From assembly GCF_004000745.1 (NCBI RefSeq), contig NZ_BILV01000024.1, forward strand, positions 1 through 58,477: 58,477 nucleotides of DNA. Direction: 5' to 3'. The position numbers and the translations under genes are program-made. The notes under the pieces are model-generated. The model was not told the origin of the DNA, searched no databases, and worked only from the letters and a program-made list of their open reading frames with translations. Source of the DNA: Paenibacillus barengoltzii NBRC 101215 (GTDB lineage Bacteria > Bacillota > Bacilli > Paenibacillales > Paenibacillaceae). Below, in pieces: positions 6,352-14,682 of the stretch. The stretch's first letter is position 1; every line of letters begins with the position of its first letter.

Positions 6352-6846
6352 ATGATTAGAATGTGTAACCGTATGGATGTGGAAGAAATCTATCTGATAA
6401 TAAACGATGCAGCAAGGGCTTATAAAGGAGTAATACCAGATGACAGGTATCATGAACCTTATATGTCAATGGAAGAACTGAATCATGAAATCAGCGATGG
6501 AGTTGAGTTTTGGGGTTATGAAGAAAACAATAAATTATTGGGAGTTATGGGGATTCAAGATAAGAAAGAAGTATCCTTAATCAGGCATGCGTATGTACGA
6601 ACAAACCAACGGAACATCGGAATAGGTACCAAGCTACTGTCACATTTGACTACTTTGACTAATCAACCGATCTTGATAGGAACGTGGGAAGCGGCTGATT
6701 GGGCCATAAGATTTTATTTGAAGAATGGCTTTACTCTTGTCTTACCTGATGAGAAGAAAAAATTATTAAAAACGTATTGGAATATTCCTGAAAGACAAAT
6801 TGAGACATCTGTAGTTTTATGTGATAGAAAAGACTTCATGATCTGA
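6352..6846 (+). CDS. GNAT-family N-acetyltransferase
   Basis: A 164-residue acetyltransferase that should move an acetyl group from acetyl-CoA to an amine. Motif A, with NQRNIGIGTKLL at about residues 85-96, is the pyrophosphate-binding loop. AIRFYLKNGF at about 118-127 is the motif B region that is common in this family. The first 50 residues match the start of the family (position-dependent AARAYKGVIPDD). It starts right after the remnant site 9, so it was probably captured as a cassette. It is separated by 29 bp from the NUDIX gene and likely co-transcribed with it. The substrate is unknown. Confidence 0.85.
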   Translation: MIRMCNRMDVEEIYLIINDAARAYKGVIPDDRYHEPYMSMEELNHEISDGVEFWGYEENNKLLGVMGIQDKKEVSLIRHAYVRTNQRNIGIGTKLLSHLTTLTNQPILIGTWEAADWAIRFYLKNGFTLVLPDEKKKLLKTYWNIPERQIETSVVLCDRKDFMI

Positions 6847-6875
6847 ATGTAGAAACAAAACTAGGAGGATCTTAA

Positions 6876-7331
6876 GTGGGATATATCATGGAGCTCCGAA
6901 AGTTGGTTGGCACAAGACCAATCATTCTGGTTGGCGTGACAGTTCTAGTTAAGAACGCTGAAGGACATGTATTACTTCAGAAGAGGACGGATAGTTATGA
7001 CTGGGGAACCATCGGTGGCTCGCTGGAACTCGGAGAGTCCTTTGAAGAAGCGGCAAGACGTGAGCTTTTTGAAGAAGCAGGATTGAGAGCTGAAGAATTA
7101 CTTTTTATAACCAATCTATCTGGAAAAGATTTCTACTATAAATACCCTCATGGGGATGAAGTTTATAATGCCATAGCTGTATTTGAGGCGATTAAGGTGC
7201 AAGGAATACCAACTATAAATGATGATGAAGGACTCGAATTAAAATATTTCTCACTTGAAGAACCGGTAGAAAACCTAAATCCCAATAGTTATATGATTCT
7301 AAAAAAATTAGGATATATAAGGAATTGGTAG
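6876..7331 (+). CDS. NUDIX hydrolase
   Basis: A 151-residue hydrolase of nucleoside diphosphates linked to another group. The full NUDIX box is present at about residues 47-69, with the catalytic REL(F)EE core, which binds Mg2+. The start is a GTG at 6876 because AGGAGG stands seven bases before it; an ATG twelve bases downstream is in frame. The flanks of the box (LLQKRTDSYDWGTIGG) are typical of small ADP-ribose or nucleotide-cleaning members. It follows the GNAT gene closely. The sequence after it (7358-7369) contains AACGTTATCAGC, which resembles the right core of the cassette sites, so the array may end here. Confidence 0.9.
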   Translation: MGYIMELRKLVGTRPIILVGVTVLVKNAEGHVLLQKRTDSYDWGTIGGSLELGESFEEAARRELFEEAGLRAEELLFITNLSGKDFYYKYPHGDEVYNAIAVFEAIKVQGIPTINDDEGLELKYFSLEEPVENLNPNSYMILKKLGYIRNW

Positions 7332-7437
7332 AGACTAAATCTGAAAATTCCAATCTCGAACGTTATCAGCAAAAAACTCAGCGACCTCTCCCCGCCAGAA
7401 TATTGGGAAGCGATCGCCGCTGAGCTTCGAACTTTTT

Positions 7438-8643
7438 TTATTGTCTACTACTTGCCGGGGTTGCCACCAGCACTTCTCGGTCTGACTCCTTTTTGGATCC
7501 GATGAAAAGCTGCACGATAATCATCGCTACGGTGACAGCGGCAAGTCCGACGAAGGCGAAAACAAAGCTGCTTGTCATATCTTGAATCCATCCAACCAAA
7601 ATCGGTCCAAGCGCCCCAATTACATATCCCACCGATTGTGTCATGGCGGACCAAGAGCTTGCATCTTGTGCGTTCGAGGTTTCTTCAATCGGTAACATCA
7701 ACGCGATAGGGAAGAGACCGCCGTTGCCGATGCCGAGCAGGATCGCAGCAAGCCATGGTGAACTAGAAAAGATGATAAGTAGTATCCCGGCTAAATTAGA
7801 CAAAGCGCAGGCAATCATCCATAGCAGTCGGTTGGAAAAACGATGCATCAACATCGGAATCAAAAATGTTGCCGGAATTTGAACCAATGTAGAAAGTGTA
7901 AGCATGTTACCAGCATAAACCTTACTGTACCCCATATTTGAGACGGCTGGTGCAAGCCATGCGGTAACGGAGTAGAACGCGATTGCCATCATTCCGAAAA
8001 ATAGGGTCAAAAGCCATGCTCTACTATTTCTCCAAGGCAGCCGCCCCGTGTTATTCTGAGAAGAGGTTTGAACAACATTCCGTTCTGCATGTCTTACGAC
8101 AAATAACCACCAGGCTGGCAAAGCAATAGCGGCAAGGATTGCCCAAAACCCTAATGCGGATCGCCAAGAGCCATTAAAAGCATTTTGGAAGGGAACGGAT
8201 AGTCCTGCGCTTAGGGCTGCTCCAATCACCATTGCTACGGAATAGACGCCGATCATGGAGCCGACCTGGTTGGGAAAATAACGTTTAACGAATCCAGACA
8301 AAAGCGGACCAGCAGATGCAATACCAATACCAGCGATGAGTGCTGTAATTAGCAGGAATGTATAAGAAGGCGTAAACAAACGGATCAAGGTAGCTCCTCC
8401 CACGAGCACTAGAGCTATCGATAAGATCCGTTCGATGCCATGTCGAAGCCCTATCTTGACAGCTATTGGGGAGAAGAGTCCCATACATAGAACCGGTATC
8501 GAGGTGAGCAGACTGGCAGAGGATGCGCTCATTCCGAGATCGTCCCGAATGGTCTCTAACAGCGGCGAAACTGAGGAAATCACTGGCCTCAGGTTTAAAG
8601 ATGCCAAAAATAAGGCTACTCCTAAAAGTGTTGAACGTTTCAT
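7438..8643 (-). CDS. MFS transporter, CynX/NimT type
   Basis: A 401-residue protein with about twelve membrane segments, of the major facilitator superfamily. The opening SLNLRPVISSVSPLL and the PLLETIRDDLGMS region are typical of the CynX/NimT (cyanate and 2-nitroimidazole) branch. FSPIAVKIGLRHG at about residues 56-68 takes the place of the loop 2-3 motif. The protein should export or import a small organic compound across the membrane; the substrate is unknown. It is divergent from the LysR regulator at 8952, which probably controls it. A CTCAGCG/CGCTGAG stem with a T-run on the plus strand lies just past the stop (7378-7437). Confidence 0.85.
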   Translation of the reverse strand: MKRSTLLGVALFLASLNLRPVISSVSPLLETIRDDLGMSASSASLLTSIPVLCMGLFSPIAVKIGLRHGIERILSIALVLVGGATLIRLFTPSYTFLLITALIAGIGIASAGPLLSGFVKRYFPNQVGSMIGVYSVAMVIGAALSAGLSVPFQNAFNGSWRSALGFWAILAAIALPAWWLFVVRHAERNVVQTSSQNNTGRLPWRNSRAWLLTLFFGMMAIAFYSVTAWLAPAVSNMGYSKVYAGNMLTLSTLVQIPATFLIPMLMHRFSNRLLWMIACALSNLAGILLIIFSSSPWLAAILLGIGNGGLFPIALMLPIEETSNAQDASSWSAMTQSVGYVIGALGPILVGWIQDMTSSFVFAFVGLAAVTVAMIIVQLFIGSKKESDREVLVATPASSRQ

Positions 8644-8951
8644 TTCTCTCTCTCCTTACTTTCTTCCTAAATCCGTGATATCGTCCCATTACCCAGATAT
8701 ACTCTATGCTTACTTGGGATTATTCGAGTCGGCCGATTTGTTGCGCTTACGTGGGAGGGATACATATTACCTTTCACAAAAAAATTGTAGTGATATTGGA
8801 TTTGGGGGTTCCTATATATCACGGATTTAGGTTTTTGTATATGATGTTTTTCATATTTGCTAAGTTTAAAATATAAAATTTGATTGATCAATATAATGAT
8901 TTCTATTAAAATAATAAGAAAAACGAATGATTGTTTAGAGATGGGGCAACT
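8644..8951. promoter_or_regulatory. Divergent MFS/LysR promoter region
   Basis: A 308-bp AT-rich region with no gene. It holds a palindrome ATTGATCAAT at 8883-8892, near the regulator start, in a run of AT-rich sequence that could serve both promoters. LysR proteins usually bind such a shared region, so this is a likely place for the operator; the exact site is not certain. Confidence 0.4.
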
Positions 8952-9839
8952 ATGGATCTTAGGCAATTAGAATACTTTGTCGCTGTATGCGAGGAACTGC
9001 ATTTTACCAAAGCGGCGGAGAAATTAGGCATGTCGCAACCGACACTCAGTCAGCAGATACGTTCATTGGAAAATGAAGTAGGGACGCCGTTGTTTGATCG
9101 GATTGGCAAACGGATTGTACTTACGGAAGCAGGTAGACTGCTGTTAGATTACAGTATCCAGATGTTCAGGATTCGTAAAAATGCAGTGGACGCGATTGAT
9201 GAACTCTGTAATCATCAGCGTGGAACACTGGTCATAGGAGCGATCCCCTCTGATCTCGATTACAGAATTACACAATTATTAATCGATTTTCACAAGGAAT
9301 TTCCTCATATACGACTTACCGTCTTGACATCCGTCGAAGTCTTGAAGCAAGTGTTGGAGATGGAGGTAGACATTGGTATTGGGATCCTGCCTCTCCCAGA
9401 TGAGCGGATTGTGAGCATTCCTTTATCCAGTGAGGAGTATGTGCTGGTCGTCCCGGGGAACCACGAATTGGCGGATCGAAGCTCGATCGATATAGAGGAG
9501 CTTCGCCATATTAGCACTGTGATGTACCCCAAGGGCACGCTTGGACGCGAGCTAGTCGATGATTGTTGTAGAAAGTTTGGCTTCAGTTTAGATCCTATTA
9601 TTGAAACGACAACCCCTTTTTCGCTGATTCATTTAGTTAAAGTTAATATTGGCGCGACAATTCAACCTTTACCACTTATTTTATCTATGAATGATCCCGA
9701 GTTACGTACCATCAAGATCAAGAGGGGCCCAACTCGCACCATCGGTATTATTTATCGCGCTGACAGGTTTCTTAGCCATGCGGCGCAAACATTTATCAAG
9801 AAATTACAGGATAATTTACAAGGGATAAATCCGATATGA
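8952..9839 (+). CDS. LysR-family transcriptional regulator
   Basis: A 295-residue regulator. Residues 1-60 form the winged helix (DLRQLEYFVAV, KAAEKLGMSQPTLSQQIRSLE, LFDR), followed by the linker helix and a periplasmic-binding-like effector domain to the end. The ATG at 8952 is chosen because MDLRQLEYF is the usual family start and GGGG lies upstream; the longer frame from a TTG at 8931 is unlikely. It is divergent from the MFS gene, the classical layout of a LysR regulator and its target. The effector is likely the transported compound. Confidence 0.9.
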   Translation: MDLRQLEYFVAVCEELHFTKAAEKLGMSQPTLSQQIRSLENEVGTPLFDRIGKRIVLTEAGRLLLDYSIQMFRIRKNAVDAIDELCNHQRGTLVIGAIPSDLDYRITQLLIDFHKEFPHIRLTVLTSVEVLKQVLEMEVDIGIGILPLPDERIVSIPLSSEEYVLVVPGNHELADRSSIDIEELRHISTVMYPKGTLGRELVDDCCRKFGFSLDPIIETTTPFSLIHLVKVNIGATIQPLPLILSMNDPELRTIKIKRGPTRTIGIIYRADRFLSHAAQTFIKKLQDNLQGINPI

Positions 9840-9843
9840 AGGA

Positions 9844-9874
9844 CCGTGTGGAGGGATACTCCGCACGGCTTTTT
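9844..9874 (+). terminator. Rho-independent terminator after the LysR gene
   Basis: Ten-base stem CCGTGTGGAG/CTCCGCACGG with one wobble, loop of five, then CTTTTT. It lies directly after the regulator gene. Confidence 0.85.
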
Positions 9875-10151
9875 GCTTTAGTGGGGAAGATAACACAATT
9901 CTTTTAACCCTAGAGCAGATTTATGATTGATAATTTCATGTCTAAATGTATAATCATGGAAGGGGCTCAAACAACAATGACCCAGCCTAAGATATGAGCG
10001 ATCTTTGGCTGGGGTGGCATACATCTACATTTTCTTTTTTATATGGGGGCTGTTCTATTTGGCTTTCTTATTGGAATGTTCAGTAAACCAGTAACGAGAC
10101 ATAATTATAACCATACCTGCCGCGTTTGTACCGTATAGGAGGCTAGATGAA
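9875..10151. other. Intergenic stretch without a supported gene
   Basis: About 275 bp. A CCCAGCC/GGCTGGG stem lies near 9983-10014. Short frames with hydrophobic codons (about 30 residues) occur at 9995-10140 but overlap one another in different frames and lack a ribosome site, so none is called. AGGAGG at 10137-10142 belongs to the next gene. Confidence 0.5.
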
Positions 10152-10556
10152 TTGAAGAAATTTGTAGCATTCATTTCTATAATACTGATCCTATGTAGTT
10201 GTTCTAACTCCACACTTATTTTTAAAGGCGAGAGTCAAAACTGGTCCTCCACTTATACGGTCAAACATGTAAACAGCGAGTTTCATCAAACGATCTTGAA
10301 AATAAAATACAAAGGAAAAAATCTAAAAGACATTAGTGGAATTAAATATTCGTATAAGGGTATTGGGGTAGGCGGTAGTGGAGAATTACCGGATTTGTCA
10401 GTTGATGGTGTAATAAGTGCACTATCAGGAGGAAATGGTGCAATTCCACCAAAAGATTCAGTAATTAAATTAATGATCGAATGGAACAATCGAAAAGAGG
10501 AATTAGAACTTATAAGGGTCGAACAAGGGTTAGGCAAGAAGAAGTTGAAAGACTAA
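10152..10556 (+). CDS. Small lipoprotein
   Basis: A 134-residue protein with an N-terminal lipoprotein signal: a hydrophobic stretch then ILCSC, with the cysteine at about residue 17. The start codon is TTG at 10152, nine bases after AGGAGG; the ATG just before is out of frame and stops at once. The mature part is beta-rich in look, with YSYKGIGVGGSGELPD in the centre. It resembles Bacillus small exported lipoproteins of unknown role. It stands alone, followed 71 bp later by a GNAT gene. Confidence 0.75.
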   Translation: MKKFVAFISIILILCSCSNSTLIFKGESQNWSSTYTVKHVNSEFHQTILKIKYKGKNLKDISGIKYSYKGIGVGGSGELPDLSVDGVISALSGGNGAIPPKDSVIKLMIEWNNRKEELELIRVEQGLGKKKLKD

Positions 10557-10627
10557 TATTAAACGGCAGTACAACGTTTCAGATCTGATATATTTAAAAG
10601 AAAAACATAACCTATAGGGAGATACAT

Positions 10628-11095
10628 ATGGATGTGAAGATACGACTACTAGAAGATCACGAAGAAGTTCCCCTTGATCTATTACTGTTAGCTGATCCAT
10701 CGCAAGAGATGATCGAGGAGTATTTGCAAAGAGGTCAGTGTTATGTGGGCTTGGACGAGAGAGAGCAGATTATTGCTGTCATTGTATTACTACCAACACG
10801 TCCAGGAACATTGGAGATTGTAAACATCGCAGTGCGTGAAGCGTTTCAGGGAAGAGGGATCGGGAAGAAACTGATTCAGTTTGCAATGGACCAAGCAAGA
10901 GAGAAAAACGCCAAAACGATTGAAATCGGGACAGGAAACTCAAGTGTAGGACAGCTGCTGCTTTATCAAAAATGCGGATTCCGAATTACGGGGATTGATC
11001 GGGACTTTTTTATCAGACACTATCCTGAAAAAATTTATGAGAACGGAATTCAATGCAGGGATATGATCCGATTAAGTCTTGATTTATTTGAATAA
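10628..11095 (+). CDS. GNAT-family N-acetyltransferase
   Basis: A 155-residue acetyltransferase. VREAFQGRGIGKKLI (about residues 73-87) is motif A that holds the pyrophosphate of acetyl-CoA; GQLLLYQKCGFRITG (about 108-122) is motif B. The N-terminal part (DHEEVPLDLLLLADPS) is typical of the YesJ-like branch in Bacillus. The ATG follows GGGAG. The gene is 17 bp before the VOC gene and is likely co-transcribed. The acceptor substrate is unknown. Confidence 0.85.
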   Translation: MDVKIRLLEDHEEVPLDLLLLADPSQEMIEEYLQRGQCYVGLDEREQIIAVIVLLPTRPGTLEIVNIAVREAFQGRGIGKKLIQFAMDQAREKNAKTIEIGTGNSSVGQLLLYQKCGFRITGIDRDFFIRHYPEKIYENGIQCRDMIRLSLDLFE

Positions 11096-11112
11096 GAAAG
11101 AAGGAGTTTATC

Positions 11113-11496
11113 ATGATCCATCATGTTGAAATCAATGTATCCGACCTCCAAACAAGCAGAGCATTCTGGGATTGGATCTTTCAAGAGCTTGGATATTCGG
11201 TCTATCAAGATTGGGATCAGGGAGTGAGTTGGAGAAGTGGAACTACCTATCTGGTCTTTGTACAAACGGAAGCAAACTACTTAGACATCCCCTATCATCG
11301 AAAAAGAGTGGGACTCAACCATCTCGCATTCCAAGCGAACTCCAAGGAACAGGTCGACAGGATGACGAAGCATCTGGAAGAACGTGGGGTACCTATTCTC
11401 TATAAAGACAGACATCCCTATGCCGGGGGACCAGGTCATTATGCAGTATTTTTTGAGGCCCCTGATCGAATCAAGGTCGAAATCGTTGCTCCTTGA
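11113..11496 (+). CDS. VOC-superfamily (glyoxalase/bleomycin-resistance-like) protein
   Basis: A 127-residue single-module vicinal-oxygen-chelate protein. Features: MIHHVEINVSD at the start with the first metal-ligand His, GLNHLAFQA in the middle with the second, and FFEAPDRIKVEIV at the end with the Glu. These match metal-binding positions of the fold, which acts on small electrophiles or binds drugs, usually as a dimer. AAGGAG lies before the ATG. The gene is joined to the GNAT gene upstream and both may act in detoxification. The substrate is unknown. Confidence 0.85.
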   Translation: MIHHVEINVSDLQTSRAFWDWIFQELGYSVYQDWDQGVSWRSGTTYLVFVQTEANYLDIPYHRKRVGLNHLAFQANSKEQVDRMTKHLEERGVPILYKDRHPYAGGPGHYAVFFEAPDRIKVEIVAP

Positions 11497-11606
11497 TTTC
11501 AGCGAAGGTTTGCTCCTGTTACCAGCAACCTTTTACAGTTTCGTTTCGTTACAAGGGTGTAGCAAAAATCAGCATCCGAGGTGCTAGAAAACAGGAGGAT
11601 GGTTTC

Positions 11607-12221
11607 ATGAATAAATCTGCAAGAAAGAAAACGGCAGCTTTGTATATCGCAGGAGCTGCAGTACTCGGATTCATTGGGATCTCGAACAGCCTGCCGACTG
11701 TATCTGCGGCACCGCCAGCAAAGACTGCAACAGCGACGGAATCTAAAGCTTCACAGTCCGTGAACAGCTTTTTGAATAGCTTTTATAAGCCGGCCCTTAA
11801 AGGCCAATTCCCGGAAGATGCAGTCAAACCATTAAAAGCACCTACGCTTGGAAAAACCACACGTCAAGAGATCATTAAAGCTATTGGTGAGCCTGAGGAA
11901 GCGGGCACAGGGGCGAATGCCTTTGACTCATATCATGGTTCCATGGGACAACCTAGCCTTGCTTTTTCCTACAAGTCGAAGAAGCTTCAAGAAATGCGTT
12001 ACTTTGGCACGGGAGTCGAGCGTCAACAGAATCTCGGCAGCATTACTCAAAAAATTTTGATGAAGCAATGGGGAATGCCCAACTCGACTTCTACCTTTAA
12101 AACGGGTAAACTCACCCAGAAAAAATTAGTGTACATCCGCGGGGATTACCAGCTGGAATTTATTTTTGACAGCAGCACGGACCTGAATCACATTAATTTG
12201 ACCTACAAAGATGCGAAGTAA
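11607..12221 (+). CDS. Secreted YjgB/DUF4309-like protein
   Basis: A 204-residue exported protein. A signal peptide covers residues 1-35 or so, ending near VSAAPP. After a Ser/Ala/Thr linker comes the DUF4309 part, with TTRQEIIKAIGEPE (about residues 94-107) and a beta-rich rest. The domain is known from Bacillus YjgB; its role is not known. The ATG at 11607 lies ten bases after AGGAGG, and the frame open upstream does not look coding. It is followed by a strong terminator, so it is probably a single gene. Confidence 0.8.
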   Translation: MNKSARKKTAALYIAGAAVLGFIGISNSLPTVSAAPPAKTATATESKASQSVNSFLNSFYKPALKGQFPEDAVKPLKAPTLGKTTRQEIIKAIGEPEEAGTGANAFDSYHGSMGQPSLAFSYKSKKLQEMRYFGTGVERQQNLGSITQKILMKQWGMPNSTSTFKTGKLTQKKLVYIRGDYQLEFIFDSSTDLNHINLTYKDAK

Positions 12222-12244
12222 AAAAGCAACATAATACACAAATA

Positions 12245-12284
12245 AACGCCCCGGCCTAGAGCGATTCTTTAGGCCGGGGCGTTT
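12245..12284 (+). terminator. Strong terminator after the DUF4309 gene
   Basis: Fourteen-base perfect stem AACGCCCCGGCCTA/TAGGCCGGGGCGTT with an 11-base loop, ending GTTTC. It could also act for the convergent gene on the minus strand. Confidence 0.85.
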
Positions 12285-12385
12285 CGCTATATTCGTTCAT
12301 TTAAGGAGGAAAAACCATTCGGTGAAGGAACGCGGTGGCATGCTCACTTCTTCCGTTCTGCTTCCAACGATGAGCCTGTGATCCT

Positions 12386-12760
12386 TTATTGTCTAATAAT
12401 CAGGATGTCTCTCGGAGGTCTTCCGGTACGCTGAATTTCAGCGATCTCTGCATTGGTCAGGTTGCGGCCAACGAGAACAAGTGAAGAAGTTACGTTGTTG
12501 AAGCCGAGGTTGCCCAGGTTGGCCACATTTTGACTGCCCCGGAATACCCGGATCGAACCTTGGAAGTTCGTTCCCGAGAACAATACCAGGGTGACGCGGT
12601 TGCTTTGCACAATATTTCTGAGCCGGAAGCTGGTCAGTGCATTATTAAATCTGAACGCTCCCAGATCGCGGACAGCGACCCCGCCGCGTCTGAAGAGAAT
12701 CCGGCGGCCTGTAAAATTAGCACCTGACCATAATGCAAGACGTACATCGCGGTTTGCCAA
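12386..12760 (-). CDS. Single-domain beta/gamma-crystallin protein
   Basis: A 124-residue protein made of two similar motifs. Each has the tyrosine-corner-like pattern (aromatic, four residues, Phe, one residue, Gly): WSGANFTG near residue 11 and FSGTNFQG near residue 57. Each also has the calcium site of microbial crystallins, N-N-x-x-(S/T)-S: NNALTS near 39 and NNVTSS near 83. Together they form one beta/gamma-crystallin domain with two likely Ca2+ sites. No signal peptide is seen, so the protein may be cytoplasmic or spore-associated. The start codon is TTG at 12760 after AGGAG. The function of these domains in Bacillota is not well known. Confidence 0.75.
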   Translation of the reverse strand: MANRDVRLALWSGANFTGRRILFRRGGVAVRDLGAFRFNNALTSFRLRNIVQSNRVTLVLFSGTNFQGSIRVFRGSQNVANLGNLGFNNVTSSLVLVGRNLTNAEIAEIQRTGRPPRDILIIRQ

Positions 12761-13049
12761 AATCTATCACTCCTTTTCATAGGGATGATATATTCTATTT
12801 CCGTTTCTATGAATCGGTGTGGACAAGAGAGCAGGGTACTCGTTGGAATTTTGCGGGAATTTTTCGGGGACATATGCGGAAGCACAACCTAGCAAAAGTT
12901 GCCATCTTGATAGAGCGCAATATTTTGCAACTGCGGCACCATAATTACCATGGGAACTGTAATTTTTACCCATTAAGATAGAAATCAAGATGTAAATGCT
13001 TTCTAGTATCGCTATCGAGGAGGATTAGAGATGGAAATGAGTGATGATG
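12761..13049. promoter_or_regulatory. Divergent intergenic region
   Basis: About 290 bp between the crystallin gene and the response-regulator gene. No gene is supported. It should carry both divergent promoters. A strong AGGAGG at 13018-13023 lies near the right end; see the short ORF at 13031. Confidence 0.4.
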
Positions 13050-13078
13050 ATGTTCAAACTCCTGATTGTCGACGATGA
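13031..13078 (+). CDS. Possible 15-codon leader ORF
   Basis: ATG at 13031 stands seven bases after AGGAGG, the best ribosome site in the region, but opens a 15-codon frame that ends inside the next gene. The response-regulator start lies 10-19 bases further in another frame. Translation of the leader could couple to the regulator by re-initiation. It may equally be chance. Confidence 0.3.
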   Translation: MEMSDDDVQTPDCRR

Positions 13079-14642
13079 GTTATTGATGCGCATGGGGATC
13101 CGTTCGATGGTTGAATGGGAGCAGCAGGGATTCTGTCTCGCCGGAGAAGCATCAAATGGGAAAGAAGCGCTGGAGCTGGCAAGAAGCGTTCAGCCTGACT
13201 TAATCATTACAGATATCAAGATGCCTCTAATGGACGGTTTGCAGTTGATCCGCGAAGCCCAAAGGGTGGTTCCAGGCTGCAAATTCGTGATTCTAAGCTA
13301 TTTTAATGAGTTTAGTTATGCGAAAGAAGCGATGCAACTGGGGGCTGTCGATTATCTGATCAAAAATGAGATTACGCCGGAGGGATTGGTTCAATTACTG
13401 GAGGGCGTTCGGCAGAAGCTGTTGGCCGAGAGGGCTTCATCCGGTGTAAACGAACCGGCGGTAAGTTATTTGGAAAGCCTTTCGTATCTTAAAGAAAATC
13501 TGTTCAAAGACTGGATCAGCGGGCTGCTGGAGGTCAATGAAGCGGTCATGAAATCTGAGCAGCTTCATGTCCGCGTTCGTTCCGCCGAATTGCGGGTGAT
13601 AAAATTTCGTCTGGACCATTTTGAAAGGGTGCGTAAGAAGTACGTTGAGAAAGACGAGAAACTGCTGCGTTTTTCCATTCTTAATATTTTGGAAGAGATG
13701 ATTCCGAGAAAGTGGGAGAAGGAGGTCGTCATTGAAAGCTCCTCCGATTATTTACTCATCATCAATACGGTTCAAAGTGAGTCCGAGCTTTCAGAGGTCC
13801 ATCAATTATGCAGGGATATTCAACAAGCGATGAAGGATTTTATGAACGTCACGTTTTCTGTAGGTGTAAGTTCGATCATCCCAAGCTTAAAGTGCTTGAG
13901 AACGGCGTACCGCGAAGCGGATCAAGCCCTACAAAGCCGATTTTTTTGGGGAACCGGGCAAATTTTGATTTATGAAACCCCTAAAATGAACCATGGATCA
14001 AAGAAAAGGTCTGGTTTACCGTTGGAGGAATGGAAATCGGAATTTCGAAATGCGTTAGAGAGTCGTAAGGAGGAGAAACTGGCAGACGCGCTCCTAGAGA
14101 TACGGCGAAATCTAGTTGCTGAGGAGGCAAGCGAACGCGAAATTCGGGAGTTCTATATGGGGTTAGCCGAGATCATCAGCACCGAAGGGTTCTCCAAGTG
14201 TACGTGTCGACTGCCGCAGTTGGAAATGTTGCCGTATGAAGCGGTGCTGACCGCAGAGAGCTGGGATGAGATCCACCGTATTGTTCTGGAATATGCGAAG
14301 CAGTGCATCGCCACGGATTATCCGTTACCGGAGAGAAGCTATGCGGATCTGGCGGCTGATTTGATCCACCGAAATTATGCCGAAGAGATTTCGCTCATTA
14401 GCGTAGCCAATCAGATCAACGTCAATCCCTCGTATCTCAGTCGGGTCTTCAAGCAAGAAAAAGGTGAGAATTTCATTTCGTATTTGACCCGAGTGCGAAT
14501 CGAACGCGCCAAATCGATATTAGAGAATCGAAGATATAAAATATCGGAAGTAGCCGAGAAGGTCGGGTATCGCAATTATCCGTATTTCAGCAAAATTTTC
14601 AAGAAATTAGTTGGTATGAGTCCTGAGGAATATCGCGGATAA
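13050..14642 (+). CDS. YesN-type response regulator (REC + AraC HTH)
   Basis: A 530-residue regulator. The receiver domain spans residues 1-120: acidic pair D8/D9, phosphoryl-accepting D55 in TDIKMP, and K at about 105. A middle region of about 300 residues carries a degenerate signalling domain. The C-terminal 100 residues are the AraC-type double helix-turn-helix (ISLISVANQINVNPSYLSRVFK and the second ISEVAEKVGYRNYPYFSKIFK). The start is uncertain: GTG at 13041 and ATGs at 13044, 13047 and 13050 are all in frame. It is 40 bp before the partner kinase. It likely activates the sugar-uptake operon at 16632 when phosphorylated. Confidence 0.9.
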   Translation: MFKLLIVDDELLMRMGIRSMVEWEQQGFCLAGEASNGKEALELARSVQPDLIITDIKMPLMDGLQLIREAQRVVPGCKFVILSYFNEFSYAKEAMQLGAVDYLIKNEITPEGLVQLLEGVRQKLLAERASSGVNEPAVSYLESLSYLKENLFKDWISGLLEVNEAVMKSEQLHVRVRSAELRVIKFRLDHFERVRKKYVEKDEKLLRFSILNILEEMIPRKWEKEVVIESSSDYLLIINTVQSESELSEVHQLCRDIQQAMKDFMNVTFSVGVSSIIPSLKCLRTAYREADQALQSRFFWGTGQILIYETPKMNHGSKKRSGLPLEEWKSEFRNALESRKEEKLADALLEIRRNLVAEEASEREIREFYMGLAEIISTEGFSKCTCRLPQLEMLPYEAVLTAESWDEIHRIVLEYAKQCIATDYPLPERSYADLAADLIHRNYAEEISLISVANQINVNPSYLSRVFKQEKGENFISYLTRVRIERAKSILENRRYKISEVAEKVGYRNYPYFSKIFKKLVGMSPEEYRG

Positions 14643-14682
14643 TCCCACCGACTTTACTTGGAAAGGGGCTCTGTGTGAATCG

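Noticed and set aside
9995..10140. Small hydrophobic ORF before the lipoprotein gene
   Set aside because: Three frames give short hydrophobic peptides in the same stretch, and none has a ribosome site; this is what a T-rich sequence gives by chance.
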